64,000 bases of DNA from Candidatus Villigracilis affinis. GTDB taxonomy: Bacteria > Chloroflexota > Anaerolineae > Anaerolineales > Villigracilaceae. Shown piece after piece: positions 35,501-43,605 of this stretch (positions are counted from its first letter, which is position 1; each line of letters starts with the position of its first letter). The DNA is taken from the NCBI GenBank assembly GCA_016718275.1, contig JADKEA010000024.1:62001-126000 (forward strand), read 5' to 3'. Made by a program: the position numbers and the translations under genes. The notes under the pieces were generated by a model that saw nothing but the letters and a program-made list of their open reading frames with translations, was not told where the DNA came from and ran no database searches.

Positions 35501-35766
35501 AGTACAGAGAGCACCAGGAATTGCGCAAGCGAGGTGCGTTCTGATATTTTCAGGAACAGTGCAGTGATGGATGAAACAATCACCGCAATGCCAAGGTAAA
35601 TATATGGCATTGCGGTGGCGTCCCAGGCTGTAAAGAACAGGGCAAACGAAGCCGATTGAACGAACAGCATTGCTGCGCCCATGAAAAAATATTGGGCGAG
35701 CATCATAAAGGCGGTTCGTGCTTCACCTTCCCGAATGTTGAGCGCGGCGAGGATGCGGGAAATCAT
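32587..35766 (-). CDS. Giant ATP/ADP-translocase-like, HEAT-repeat and cyclic-nucleotide-binding fusion
   Basis: A 1059-aa protein. Residues about 1-430 are twelve membrane helices in a nucleotide-translocase/MFS-like layout; about 450-900 are a long run of HEAT-type alpha repeats; about 925-1050 form a cyclic-nucleotide-binding domain with the phosphate cassette FGELSLLDSSPRSATVRA. It may be a transporter gated through an alpha-solenoid by cAMP-type ligands, but transport has not been shown for such fusions. ATG 35766 is chosen because a GTG at 35814 is only 8 bp from the preceding terminator. SD is weak at either start. Confidence 0.85.
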   Translation of the reverse strand: MISRILAALNIREGEARTAFMMLAQYFFMGAAMLFVQSASFALFFTAWDATAMPYIYLGIAVIVSSITALFLKISERTSLAQFLVLSVLFLLFGTVALRIGLAVTASKWLMLILPIWSQTLVNISVTAFWTLAGNLFDVRQGKRIFGLMNAGSWLAYVIMGPFTTPLVKAIGTENLYIVVALCVLVSFILQQITLKKNPRTYAKPESSEGETQKTPILHYLRNKYIFLIFALITTWRVSYFILDNIFYDRAALRYPSAAELAGFIGGFFGLVGLLGFVTDMFLTGRIISRFGLRAGLLATPALTVLCTAALAVTGIINPNLILVLFWLAVAGKFANEGVGFSLDQTASALLYQPIAENDRIRAQTITEGIVQPLAIGLAGALLLLFNTILKFNAIQLSFVYLLSGAIWIIICLALIRAYPNALTEALHKHRFGDKGIPLADLVSKEIVVNALKSPHPNEALYALELLEKSGSENFVEIITAQLSSPYPEVRIYAAKSIERLNIVEALPEISTLVKRDAIPNVRQAAACTWSALTVDTSTASKLLISKDPSTLRGTVIGLLRTRNTGEVPEAFQHLNLLTQSKSPQERTEAAYLLAEISNPQLYEVLLPLLQDESIEVKKSALRAAAKTRHPAIYPLVIIALASPQTRSLAFNALVAGKEIALPEIIKSIKDETLHRRIHLRLVRACSHIKGDAIHALESWINHHNVNLRSRVLTALHDCRYKPEGRSMQLVQEQVEVELRRAAWLLSCLSDLQQSKKTEPIIRAFNDDLIDTRDRLFLLFGFVYGSRAVHRARAAITHQDVNRTAYAIEVMDATLLQAHKTAFIPLLENFPAAERLQKMGARFKQENPRAGRIIDILTNRLAHENPWLVANAIEIARELGITESKEIIESLAASKESLIVRIAKQKKTEKNMLSTIERVIILKSLRMFADTPDEALAELADLLQEMDVLPGEIIIKEGETGESLYIIVDGKVEVVDDNRVLNQLGARAVFGELSLLDSSPRSATVRALEETSLLRLDQTPFYEIMSDYVEVAMGTIHMLTRNLRARTGDVLELSRILGQ

Positions 35767-35821
35767 AAAGAGGTTGGCGAAGTTTACCAGCGGGAATATA
35801 TCCCGTCCATGCACTTATGGA

Positions 35822-35862
35822 ACACAAAAGTCCCACAGGATATTCCCGTGGGACTTTTGTGT
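35822..35862 (-). terminator. Terminator of the LysM gene
   Basis: 15-bp perfect stem (35822-35836 with 35848-35862) directly after the LysM stop codon, with an A-rich side that gives T residues on the minus-strand exit. Confidence 0.85.
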
Positions 35863-35876
35863 GGGCTCGATTTTGA

Positions 35877-36608
35877 TTACCAAAGTCGAATGACCTGACC
35901 AACGTAGATCTTGTTGATGTCTATGATCTGCGGGTTGAGTGCGATGAGCGCGTCTAGTGTGGTGCCGAAGCGGGCTGCGATCTTTTTCAATGTGTCACCC
36001 GATTGAACGGTGTAGTAGGAAGCGCTGGCTGGCAGGCTGATGACCTGTCCGACGTAGATCAAGTTTGCGTCGGTGATCTGGGGGTTGACCAGCAGGATGT
36101 CGTTGACGGTCGCATTGATGCGTGCTGCGATCTTGCGCAGGGTGTCGCCCTGTTGGATGGTGTAGGTTCCACCTGCGGCGGGCGGCGGGACGGGGACTGC
36201 GTTTCCGCTGGGTACGGTCATGCGCTGGCCTTCGTAGATCAGGTTGTAGTTGTAAATGCCGTTGAGTGAAGCCAGCACGTCCATGCTTGTGCCGAAACGG
36301 GTGGCCAGTGACTTCAGAGTATCACCGCGTGAAACGACGTATGTGGCATACCCGTTACCGTTGTCCCAATATGCGCCAGGCAGGACCAGCATTTGTCCAA
36401 CGAAAATATACGGGTCGGCTTTGGGGTTGGCAAGCGTGAGTGCGGCAACGGAGGTTCCGCAGGCCAGCGCAATGCTGCCCAAGGTGTCACCGCTTTGAAC
36501 TGTGTAACTGGTTCCGCACGAGTATGCGGATGCACTTCCCGCAAAACCCAGTGCAGAGACAAGCACGGCAAGAAGGACTATGATTTGTGTAAGTTTTTTG
36601 TAGTACAT
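35877..36608 (-). CDS. Secreted protein with four LysM domains
   Basis: A 243-aa exported protein: signal peptide (about 1-28), then four LysM repeats, each starting YT/YV-V-x-x-GDTL (about 33, 82, 148 and 198) and ending with VGQ or EGQ. LysM binds peptidoglycan or chitin-like glycans. No catalytic domain follows. It probably coats or anchors to the cell wall. SD AGAGGTGAA precedes the ATG. Confidence 0.93.
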   Translation of the reverse strand: MYYKKLTQIIVLLAVLVSALGFAGSASAYSCGTSYTVQSGDTLGSIALACGTSVAALTLANPKADPYIFVGQMLVLPGAYWDNGNGYATYVVSRGDTLKSLATRFGTSMDVLASLNGIYNYNLIYEGQRMTVPSGNAVPVPPPAAGGTYTIQQGDTLRKIAARINATVNDILLVNPQITDANLIYVGQVISLPASASYYTVQSGDTLKKIAARFGTTLDALIALNPQIIDINKIYVGQVIRLW

Positions 36609-36681
36609 GATTCACCTCTTTAATAAAATGGTTCGATATGGATTTGACGGAAATCCCCCAAAAAAAGTTCCCAATTTTCCC

Positions 36682-36710
36682 TTGACTCTTGAAAAAGGGA
36701 GCGGTAAACT
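36682..36710 (+). promoter_or_regulatory. Promoter of the fad operon
   Basis: TTGACT (36682-36687), 17-bp spacer and TAAACT (36705-36710), near the sigma-70 consensus, immediately followed by the TetR operator. Confidence 0.7.
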
Positions 36711-36737
36711 TTCCCTACCTACCGTTCGGTAGGGAAG
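36711..36737. promoter_or_regulatory. TetR operator
   Basis: Nested inverted repeats: TTCCCTACC...GGTAGGGAA as outer arms and CCTACCGTTCGGTAGG as inner palindrome. It begins right after the -10 box, so a bound TetR-family dimer would block initiation of its own gene and the downstream beta-oxidation genes. Confidence 0.8.
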
Positions 36738-36745
36738 GAGATGCA

Positions 36746-37306
36746 ATGACCCGAGATGACATTCTGGATGCCGCCGCGCAGGTCTTTCGTCAGAAAGGCT
36801 TCCATGGCGCGTCCATGTCCGACATCGCCAGCGCGCTCGATGTGCAAAAGGCCAGCCTGTATCATCACGTCAAGTCCAAACAGGAGATCTTGCTTGCGCT
36901 TCTCGACCGCGCCCTGATCATGCTGACTGACCACATTGCATCCATTGCCGCCCAGGCTGTTCCTGCCGACCAAAAGCTCAGGCAAATGATCCGCGGATAT
37001 CTTTCCGCGCTTTCCGAAAATACAGACCTGACCGCTGTTCTGCTTTTTGAACACCGTTCGCTGGATAAGAAGTCTCATTCCCGCCATGTCCCTCAACGTG
37101 ATACGTTTGAGGCGCTATGGCGGGATGTGATTAATGAGGGGGTGAAATCGAAGGTATTTGATCTGAAAGATACTGGTTTGGCTGTCCGCGCCTTGATGGG
37201 TGTGATGAATTGGACGCTTACGTGGTATCACCCCGATGGCGGTAAATCCATCGAGCAGATCGCTGATGATTATTCCGATTTTGTTTTGAAGGGGATGTTG
37301 AGGTAA
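36746..37306 (+). CDS. TetR/AcrR-family regulator of beta-oxidation
   Basis: A 186-aa repressor with the TetR helix-turn-helix at about 5-50 (DDILDAAAQVFRQKGFHGAS, then DIASALDVQKASLYHHVKSK) and an all-alpha ligand domain. The frame is open to an earlier start, but ATG 36746 has AAGGAG. Acyl-CoA is the expected inducer by analogy with FadR/PsrA of the TetR type. The operator at 36711-36737 overlaps its own promoter. Confidence 0.9.
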   Translation: MTRDDILDAAAQVFRQKGFHGASMSDIASALDVQKASLYHHVKSKQEILLALLDRALIMLTDHIASIAAQAVPADQKLRQMIRGYLSALSENTDLTAVLLFEHRSLDKKSHSRHVPQRDTFEALWRDVINEGVKSKVFDLKDTGLAVRALMGVMNWTLTWYHPDGGKSIEQIADDYSDFVLKGMLR

Positions 37307-37312
37307 ACCCGA

Positions 37313-37346
37313 CCGTGGACGATGGTCAACTGACCATCGTCCACGG
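37313..37346. repeat. Palindromic repeat between tetR and the first acyl-CoA dehydrogenase
   Basis: 16-bp perfect inverted repeat with a 2-base centre, GC-rich and without a T tract. The flanking text TTTATCGTTCATCGTCC is a partial further copy of the same unit, suggesting a mobile or repetitive palindrome rather than a terminator. Confidence 0.75.
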
Positions 37347-37381
37347 TTTATCGTTCATCGTCCAAAAAGGAGAGAAGACAC

Positions 37382-38470
37382 ATGTATTCGTTCGAACCAA
37401 ATGAAGAACAACAAATGTTGATCGATGCGGTGGGGAAGTATGCTTCAAATGACCTGCGCCCTGCGGCGCACGACGCTGAAGAAAGTCGCGAGTTGCCGAA
37501 GAAACTTGTCAACAAAGGGTGGGAACTCGGCTTTTTGCAGGCATCCACACCTGAGGCGTATGGCGGCTTCGGTGAACGCAGCGCGGTCACGGGGGTGCTT
37601 GCGCTGGAAGAGATGGCCTTCGGTGATCTTGCAGGCGCGCTGGCTGTGCTTACACCGTCACTTTTTGCCACGCCCATTTTGCTTGGTGGCAGCGAAGAAC
37701 AGAAACAGCAATATCTTCCGAAGATCGTCGGCGGCGATTGGGCTCCCTACACTGCCGCGCTCATGGAAATGAGTTTCGATTTCGATCCCAACGCGCTCAA
37801 AACCACTGCCAAAGCCGATGGCGATACATATGTTCTCAATGGCGAAAAGATTTTTGTTCCTTTTGCCAAAGACACTGAAGCCATGTTGGTCTATGCCAGC
37901 CTTGATGGCGTTACACAAGGCTTCATCGTTACAAAAGGAACTGCTGGACTGTCCATTTCAGAAGAACGCGAAAAGTTAATGGGATTGAATGCCCTGCCGA
38001 TGTATCGTGTCAAACTGGAGAATGTAGCCGCCAGCCGACTCGGCGGCGCTTCAGGACATAACTTTGAGTTGATCCTGTCTGCGATGCGCATTGCCTCCGC
38101 CTCGGCAGCGGTGGGCGTAGCACGATCCTCCTTTGAATATGCCAGGAATTACGCAAAGGAACGTGAAGCCTTCGGTGTGAAGATCGCGCAAAAGCAAGCC
38201 ATCGCCTTCTTCCTTGCAGAAATGGCAACCGAGATGGAAGCCATCCGCTTGCTGACCTGGGAAGCTGCCTGGAAGCTGGACAACAACAAAGACGATGCCC
38301 ACACCACTGCCTACCTCGCTCAGGCAGGTGCTGCTGACATGGCAATGATGGTTACGGATCGCGGCGTGCAGATCTACGGTGGACATGGCTATATTCGTGA
38401 GAATCCTGTCGAGTTGCTTCTGCGCAATGGCCGCGGGTTTGCGTCGCTGTTAGGACTTGTCATCATCTAA
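37382..38470 (+). CDS. Acyl-CoA dehydrogenase-family protein, active-site elements missing
   Basis: A 362-aa acyl-CoA-dehydrogenase fold: N-terminal helical domain, ALMEMSFDFDP where active enzymes have a TEPGAGSD stretch, signature YAKEREAFGVKIAQKQAIAF and YGGHGYIRENPVELLLR. It then ends, without the C-terminal IYEGT stretch that carries the catalytic glutamate. The alternative glutamate position of isovaleryl-CoA dehydrogenase is also absent (MRIAS). It probably forms a heteromer with the complete enzyme encoded 80 bp downstream, as in mycobacterial ChsE1/ChsE2-type pairs. SD AAAAGGAG. Confidence 0.85.
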   Translation: MYSFEPNEEQQMLIDAVGKYASNDLRPAAHDAEESRELPKKLVNKGWELGFLQASTPEAYGGFGERSAVTGVLALEEMAFGDLAGALAVLTPSLFATPILLGGSEEQKQQYLPKIVGGDWAPYTAALMEMSFDFDPNALKTTAKADGDTYVLNGEKIFVPFAKDTEAMLVYASLDGVTQGFIVTKGTAGLSISEEREKLMGLNALPMYRVKLENVAASRLGGASGHNFELILSAMRIASASAAVGVARSSFEYARNYAKEREAFGVKIAQKQAIAFFLAEMATEMEAIRLLTWEAAWKLDNNKDDAHTTAYLAQAGAADMAMMVTDRGVQIYGGHGYIRENPVELLLRNGRGFASLLGLVII

Positions 38471-38550
38471 GATTTCTTTCCCCTTTTTTCTTCCTGACTT
38501 GTAAATGACGAAAGAAGAAAGACAAGAGAGAGTTTCACAAGGAGAAAATC

Positions 38551-39810
38551 ATGACCATTGATTTCGAAACCCCCAAACCGATTTTGCAAATGCAGGTCAT
38601 GTTGCAAACGGTTGCTGAAAATATGATGCGCAGTACCTCGCGCGAATTTGACGAAAACGAACATGCCATTCCCTGGGATTACGTGGAATTCATGCACACT
38701 GCCATGCGTTCGATGGGCGGAGGTGGCGGTCTGACCGTAACGGAAGATAAACCGAAGGAAGGCGCGGAGAAACGTCCGCCGCTCGGGTATCAAAAACTCG
38801 CGGCACAGATCGAAATGCTTGCTTGGGGCGATGTGGGCTATTACCTGATTACGCCCGGCGGCGGCCTTGGCGCAGCGGCAGTTCAGGCGGCAGGCACCCC
38901 TGAACAGAAAGCCAAATTCCTGGCCCGCTTCAACGATGACAAACCAACCTACGCGGCGATGTGTATGACCGAGCCTGGCGCTGGTTCCGATACTTCCGCC
39001 ATTCGCGCGCGCGCCATTTTAGATGAAGCCACAAAGGAATGGATCATCAACGGCGAAAAGATCTTTGTCACAGGCGGCGATAAGTCTTTCACTGAATATG
39101 AAAAACTCGGCAAAGGTTTTATCGTGGTCTGGGCAAGCATTGACCCGTCTGCGGGGCGCTCTGGAATGCGCGCTTTTGTGGTTGAAAGCGGCACACCCGG
39201 CGTGAAGATCACCAAACTCGAACATAAGCTCGGCATCCGCGCCAGTGATACAGCTTCCATCTCTTTGGTGGATGCGCGTGTGCCTTTTGAAAACGTCCTC
39301 GGCAGCCCGACAGTGGAAAAGACCACGACAGGCTTCAAGGGTGCCATGGCAACTTTCGATGCGACAAGGCCTCTCGTAGCGGCATCAGGCCTCGGCGTGG
39401 CAAGAGCCGCGCTCGAATTCCTAAAAGAAAAATTAAAGGAGAACGGCGTCGAGATCCGCTATGGATTGCCGCGTAACAAATTAACCTCCATCGAGCGCGA
39501 TGTGATTGACATGGATATCCAAGTTCGCTCGGCATGGCTGATGGTTTTGAAAGCGGTTTGGATGGCTGATAATAAGAAACCCAATGCGCTTGAGTCTTCG
39601 ATGAGCAAAGTCAAGGCTGGCGATGTGACCACGAAGGTCACACAGAAAGCTGTTGAAATTTTAGGACCGCTCGGTTACAGCCGCGAATTCCTGCTTGAGA
39701 AATGGTTCCGCGATGCGAAGATCACCGATATCTATGAAGGCACCGGGCAGATCAACCGCATGGTCGTTGCGCGTCAGATTTTGGGTTATTCGGGCGCGGA
39801 GTTGAGATAA
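38551..39810 (+). CDS. Acyl-CoA dehydrogenase (catalytic)
   Basis: A 419-aa flavin enzyme oxidising acyl-CoA to enoyl-CoA. TEPGAGSDTSAIRARA (FAD/substrate loop) and the catalytic KITDIYEGTGQINR near the C terminus are both intact. The start has AAGGAG. It is the complete partner of the preceding incomplete paralogue and feeds the hydratase/dehydrogenase encoded next. Confidence 0.92.
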   Translation: MTIDFETPKPILQMQVMLQTVAENMMRSTSREFDENEHAIPWDYVEFMHTAMRSMGGGGGLTVTEDKPKEGAEKRPPLGYQKLAAQIEMLAWGDVGYYLITPGGGLGAAAVQAAGTPEQKAKFLARFNDDKPTYAAMCMTEPGAGSDTSAIRARAILDEATKEWIINGEKIFVTGGDKSFTEYEKLGKGFIVVWASIDPSAGRSGMRAFVVESGTPGVKITKLEHKLGIRASDTASISLVDARVPFENVLGSPTVEKTTTGFKGAMATFDATRPLVAASGLGVARAALEFLKEKLKENGVEIRYGLPRNKLTSIERDVIDMDIQVRSAWLMVLKAVWMADNKKPNALESSMSKVKAGDVTTKVTQKAVEILGPLGYSREFLLEKWFRDAKITDIYEGTGQINRMVVARQILGYSGAELR

Positions 39811-39814
39811 TTGT

Positions 39815-39845
39815 TGTAGGGACACGGCGCCGCTGTGTCCCTACA
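39815..39845. repeat. Palindromic repeat between acyl-CoA dehydrogenase and fadN
   Basis: Inverted repeat with arms TGTAGGGACACGGCG and its near-perfect complement ending CTGTGTCCCTACA. Elements of the form GTAGGG(A/G)CA...CCCTAC are widespread short palindromes. No T tract follows; the next gene's SD (CAGGAG) begins immediately after. Confidence 0.75.
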
Positions 39846-39857
39846 GGAGAAGAACCT

Positions 39858-42254
39858 ATGAATTACAACATCAACAAAGCTGTCATCATCGGCTCAGGAA
39901 CAATGGGTGCGGCGATCGCGGCGCATCTTGCAAATATTGGTGTGCCGGTCACACTGCTCGATATTGTCCCAAAGGATGCGCCTGCGGATAATAAAGCTGC
40001 ACGCAATAAGATTGTGAACGAAGGCTGGGATCGTTGTATCAAAGCCCGACCCGCCAATTTGATGTCTGATGAATTAAAGACTCTTGTCACACTCGGCAAT
40101 CTCGAAGATGATTTCGGCGTAGTAGCCGAAGCAGATTGGATCCTCGAAGTGATTGTTGAGAACCTCAAGATCAAACAGGACTTGATGGTTCGCATCGATG
40201 AAATCCGCAAGCCGAATGCGATTGTTGCCACGAACACCTCGGGCATTCCGGTTTATTCCATCGCGGAAGGCCGCTCGAAGGAATTCAAGAAACATTTTCT
40301 CGGCATGCACTTTTTCAATCCGCCGCGTTATTTGAAACTGCTTGAAATCATCCCGACCGCCGATACATCAAAGGATGTTGTTGAAGCGATGGCGCGCTTT
40401 GGCGAATATCGTCTTGGCAAGGGTGTGGTGCTTTGCAAAGATACGCCGAACTTCATCGGGAATCGCGTTGCTTTTGGAACGGGAGCCTTTGCGCTGGACT
40501 TCATCCTCAATAACGATTACAGCGTGGACGAAGTGGACGCTCTCACCGGACCGATAATGGGTCGGCCAAAAACGGCAACATTCAGGCTGATAGATTTGGT
40601 CGGTGTGGATGTTTGGGATCACGTGGGCAAGAATCTTGCGCCCTTGATTCCGCACGACAAACTCGGGCAGAAATATCTCGCCGCCGAAAAGCCGCGCAAA
40701 TTAATGGACACTTTGCTTGAGCGCAAGTGGCTTGGCAATAAAACCAAAGTCGGTTTCTACAAGGAAGTGCGTGATGCCGAAGGAAAGAAGCAATTTTATT
40801 CCCTCGACTTGAACACGCTGGAACATGTCCCTGCGGGCAAGCCGCGTTTTGACTCTGTCAAAGCGGCGAAAGATGTCGAGGGGCTGGGTGACAGGCTCAA
40901 GGTCATGTTGGAGGCGGATGATAAGGCGGCGAAACTGGTCAAGGCGTTGACTTATCAAAGCTTCCAGTATGTATCCACGATCATCCCCGAAGTCGCAGAT
41001 ACGGTTAAGCCGATTGATGATGCCGTCCGTTGGGGCTTCATGCACGAAGCAGGTCCGTTTGAAATTTGGGATATGCTCGGCGTACAAGAGACAGTCAAGC
41101 AGATGAAGAAGGAAGGATACGCGCCGGCGAAGTGGGTGGATGAAATGTTGAAGGCTGGCGTGGAGACTTTCTATCAATACAAAGGCGCAAATGTTGTTGG
41201 CGTGTACGATGTTGTGAAAAAGAAATATGCCAAATTGAAGCAGCCTGAAGGATTTGTGTTCCTGAAGGATTTGCGCAGCACGAAGAAGGAAATCAGCAAG
41301 AATGCCGGCGCGTCGCTGTATGATGTCGGTGATGGCGTTGCGCTGGTGGAATTCCACACCAAGATGAATGCGCTCGATGATGATATTTTTGCAATCACAT
41401 CTGAGGCATTGGATAGACTTGAAAATGAATTCGATGGCCTTGTGGTTGGTAATGAAGGCGATAACTTCAGCGCGGGCGCGAATTTGTTCATGGTTGTGGT
41501 TGCGGCTCAGCAAGGGATGTGGGATCAATTGGATGGTGCGATTCGCCGTTTGCAGAGCATGAATATGCGGATGCGCTATTCTCCCAAGCCTGTGGTGGTG
41601 GCTCCCGCGGGACTCGCGCTCGGCGGCGGGTGTGAAGTGACCATGCATGCTTCGCGCGTTGTGGCAGCGGCTGAGACCTATATCGGTTTGGTTGAACTTG
41701 GCGCGGGGGTTATCCCTGCGGGCGCAGGCACAAAGGAATACATGCGCCGCATTATCAACCCGATCATGAAGGTGGATGGCGCAGAACCGTTCCCGTTCAT
41801 TCAAAAGGCGTTTTTGCAGATCGGTCAGGCGAAGGTTGCCACATCCGCAGAGGAAGCGCGCGGCATGGGAATTTTGAATCCGCAGGATCGTGTGATTGCG
41901 AATCGCGATCATCTGCTAACCGAAGCGAAGAAAGAAGTCCTGCATCTGGTCGCGTCTGGATATCGCGCCCCCGCGCCTGAGTTGATTTACGCGGCAGGCC
42001 GTGATATGTTTGGCGCCATGAAGATCGGCGCATGGGCATTCAAGGAAGGTCACTACATTACGGAATACGACTCGCATATTGCCACAAAGCTCGCGCACAT
42101 CATTGCCGGCGGCGACATCACCAAGCCGACATGGGTTTCAGAGCAATATATTCTCGACCTCGAACGCGAAGCCTTTTTATCGTTGTGCGGCGAAGAGAAG
42201 ACTCAGGCGAGAATGTGGTCGATCTTGCAAAGTGGAAAACCGCTGAGAAACTAG
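39858..42254 (+). CDS. fadN: 3-hydroxyacyl-CoA dehydrogenase / enoyl-CoA hydratase fusion (FadN type)
   Basis: A 798-aa bifunctional enzyme for steps two and three of beta-oxidation. The N-terminal half is the NAD-dependent dehydrogenase (IIGSGTMGAAIAAHLANIG as dinucleotide loop; HFFNPPRYLKLLEI with the catalytic His), the C-terminal third the crotonase-fold hydratase (VEFHTKMNALDD, EGDNFSAGANL, APAGLALGGGCEV). Dehydrogenase-first order is that of Bacillus FadN, not E. coli FadB. Next in line is the thiolase, as in Bacillus fadNA. Confidence 0.93.
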   Translation: MNYNINKAVIIGSGTMGAAIAAHLANIGVPVTLLDIVPKDAPADNKAARNKIVNEGWDRCIKARPANLMSDELKTLVTLGNLEDDFGVVAEADWILEVIVENLKIKQDLMVRIDEIRKPNAIVATNTSGIPVYSIAEGRSKEFKKHFLGMHFFNPPRYLKLLEIIPTADTSKDVVEAMARFGEYRLGKGVVLCKDTPNFIGNRVAFGTGAFALDFILNNDYSVDEVDALTGPIMGRPKTATFRLIDLVGVDVWDHVGKNLAPLIPHDKLGQKYLAAEKPRKLMDTLLERKWLGNKTKVGFYKEVRDAEGKKQFYSLDLNTLEHVPAGKPRFDSVKAAKDVEGLGDRLKVMLEADDKAAKLVKALTYQSFQYVSTIIPEVADTVKPIDDAVRWGFMHEAGPFEIWDMLGVQETVKQMKKEGYAPAKWVDEMLKAGVETFYQYKGANVVGVYDVVKKKYAKLKQPEGFVFLKDLRSTKKEISKNAGASLYDVGDGVALVEFHTKMNALDDDIFAITSEALDRLENEFDGLVVGNEGDNFSAGANLFMVVVAAQQGMWDQLDGAIRRLQSMNMRMRYSPKPVVVAPAGLALGGGCEVTMHASRVVAAAETYIGLVELGAGVIPAGAGTKEYMRRIINPIMKVDGAEPFPFIQKAFLQIGQAKVATSAEEARGMGILNPQDRVIANRDHLLTEAKKEVLHLVASGYRAPAPELIYAAGRDMFGAMKIGAWAFKEGHYITEYDSHIATKLAHIIAGGDITKPTWVSEQYILDLEREAFLSLCGEEKTQARMWSILQSGKPLRN

Positions 42255-42255
42255 T

Positions 42256-42320
42256 TTCAGGTTGGAAGGTTGAATGTTGAAGGTTTTAGCTGTAACTTTC
42301 AACCTGAAACCTTCAACTGA
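42256..42320. repeat. CAACCT/AGGTTG palindromic repeat, copy 2
   Basis: Imperfect palindrome built of CAGGTTGGAAGGTTGA, GTTGAAGGTTTTAGCTGTAA and CTTTCAACCTGAAACCTTCA. It shares its core with the repeat at 7759-7826. It sits between fadN and the thiolase gene. Confidence 0.7.
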
Positions 42321-42339
42321 TAACAAAGGAGATAATCTT

Positions 42340-43524
42340 ATGACATCACGAGAAGCTGTAATCGTTAGCGCCGTCCGCACTCCTGTTGGCAAGGCCAAGC
42401 GCGGAGGAATGGCGACGGTTCGTCCCGATGAAATGGGTGCGGCAGTGATCAAAGAATTGCTCAACCGCACGCCAAATCTTGACCCTGCTCAAATCGAAGA
42501 CGTGGTGCTGGGCTGTGCCTTCCCGGAAGGTGAGCAAGGCATGAATGTCGCTCGCACGATTTCCATTCGCGCGGGTTTACCGGATACTGTCCCTGCTGAA
42601 ACCATCAATCGCTATTGCTCTTCGGGCGTGCAGTCCATTGCGCATGTGGCGAATGCCATTCAAGCCGGGCAGATTGAAATTGGCATTGGCGGCGGCGTGG
42701 AGTCCATGTCAATGGTGCCGATGATGGGTTATAAATTCTCACCCAATCCGCAGTTTGCACAGGATCTGCCGCAGTATTACACCAACATGGGTCTGACCGC
42801 TGAAAACGTTTCGGTCAAGTATGGAATTACCCGCGAACAACAGGATGAGTTTGCCCTCAAAAGTAATCAGAAGGCTGCCAGAGCCGTTGAGTCTGGACTC
42901 TTTGACCCCGAACTGATTCCGTTGAATGTGGAAGTCGGTGAGTATGTCGATGGCAAGGTTGTAAAAAGATCCTTCACTGTCAAGCGGGATGAAGGTCCGC
43001 GCGGCGACTCGACCCTGGATGGGCTCGCCAAACTCAAGCCTGCCTTTAAGGAGGGTGGTGTCGTCACGGCAGGGAATTCCTCCCAAATGTCTGATGGCGC
43101 TTCGGCTGTGATGGTCATGTCTGCTGAGAAGGCAAACGAGCTGGGACTCAAACCTTTGGTGAGATTCGTTTCGTTTGCGGTTGGCGGCGTCCCACCGGAA
43201 TTGATGGGAATTGGTCCGATTGCAGCGATCCCCAAAGCCGTGAAGTTGGCTGGTCTTTCTCTGAATGATATCGACTTGTTCGAGTTGAACGAAGCCTTTG
43301 CCGCTCAGTCTCTGGCTGTCATGCAGACCCTCGAAATTGACCCCGAGAAGGTCAATGTCAATGGCGGTGCGATCGCGCTTGGGCATCCGCTCGGCTGCAC
43401 AGGCTCCAAACTCACCACCCAGCTCATCTACGAAATGGGCCGCCGCAAATCGAAGTATGGTATGGTCACGATGTGTATTGGCGGCGGTATGGGCGCGGCG
43501 GCGATCTTTGAGAATCTTCAATAA
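42340..43524 (+). CDS. fadA: Acetyl-CoA acyltransferase (thiolase), FadA type
   Basis: A 394-aa thiolase that cleaves 3-ketoacyl-CoA. Active Cys in NRYCSSGVQSIAHVANAI, the His in NEAFAAQSLAV and NVNGGAIALGHPLGCTG, and the second Cys in VTMCIGGGMGAAA. The frame opens at 42274 through the repeat; ATG 42340 has AAAGGAG. It completes the beta-oxidation cycle begun by the acyl-CoA dehydrogenases and FadN. Confidence 0.94.
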   Translation: MTSREAVIVSAVRTPVGKAKRGGMATVRPDEMGAAVIKELLNRTPNLDPAQIEDVVLGCAFPEGEQGMNVARTISIRAGLPDTVPAETINRYCSSGVQSIAHVANAIQAGQIEIGIGGGVESMSMVPMMGYKFSPNPQFAQDLPQYYTNMGLTAENVSVKYGITREQQDEFALKSNQKAARAVESGLFDPELIPLNVEVGEYVDGKVVKRSFTVKRDEGPRGDSTLDGLAKLKPAFKEGGVVTAGNSSQMSDGASAVMVMSAEKANELGLKPLVRFVSFAVGGVPPELMGIGPIAAIPKAVKLAGLSLNDIDLFELNEAFAAQSLAVMQTLEIDPEKVNVNGGAIALGHPLGCTGSKLTTQLIYEMGRRKSKYGMVTMCIGGGMGAAAIFENLQ

Positions 43525-43605
43525 TTAGCAATCTCCAATTACGATTTACTGGTTATTGGTGAATAGTAATTGGTAATTTTTCTACATACAAAAGGAAACC
43601 TAAAA

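Noticed and set aside
40701..41912. 403-codon open frame on the minus strand opposite fadN
   Set aside because: Antisense shadow of a strongly conserved gene; its composition is His/Arg-rich with no domain.
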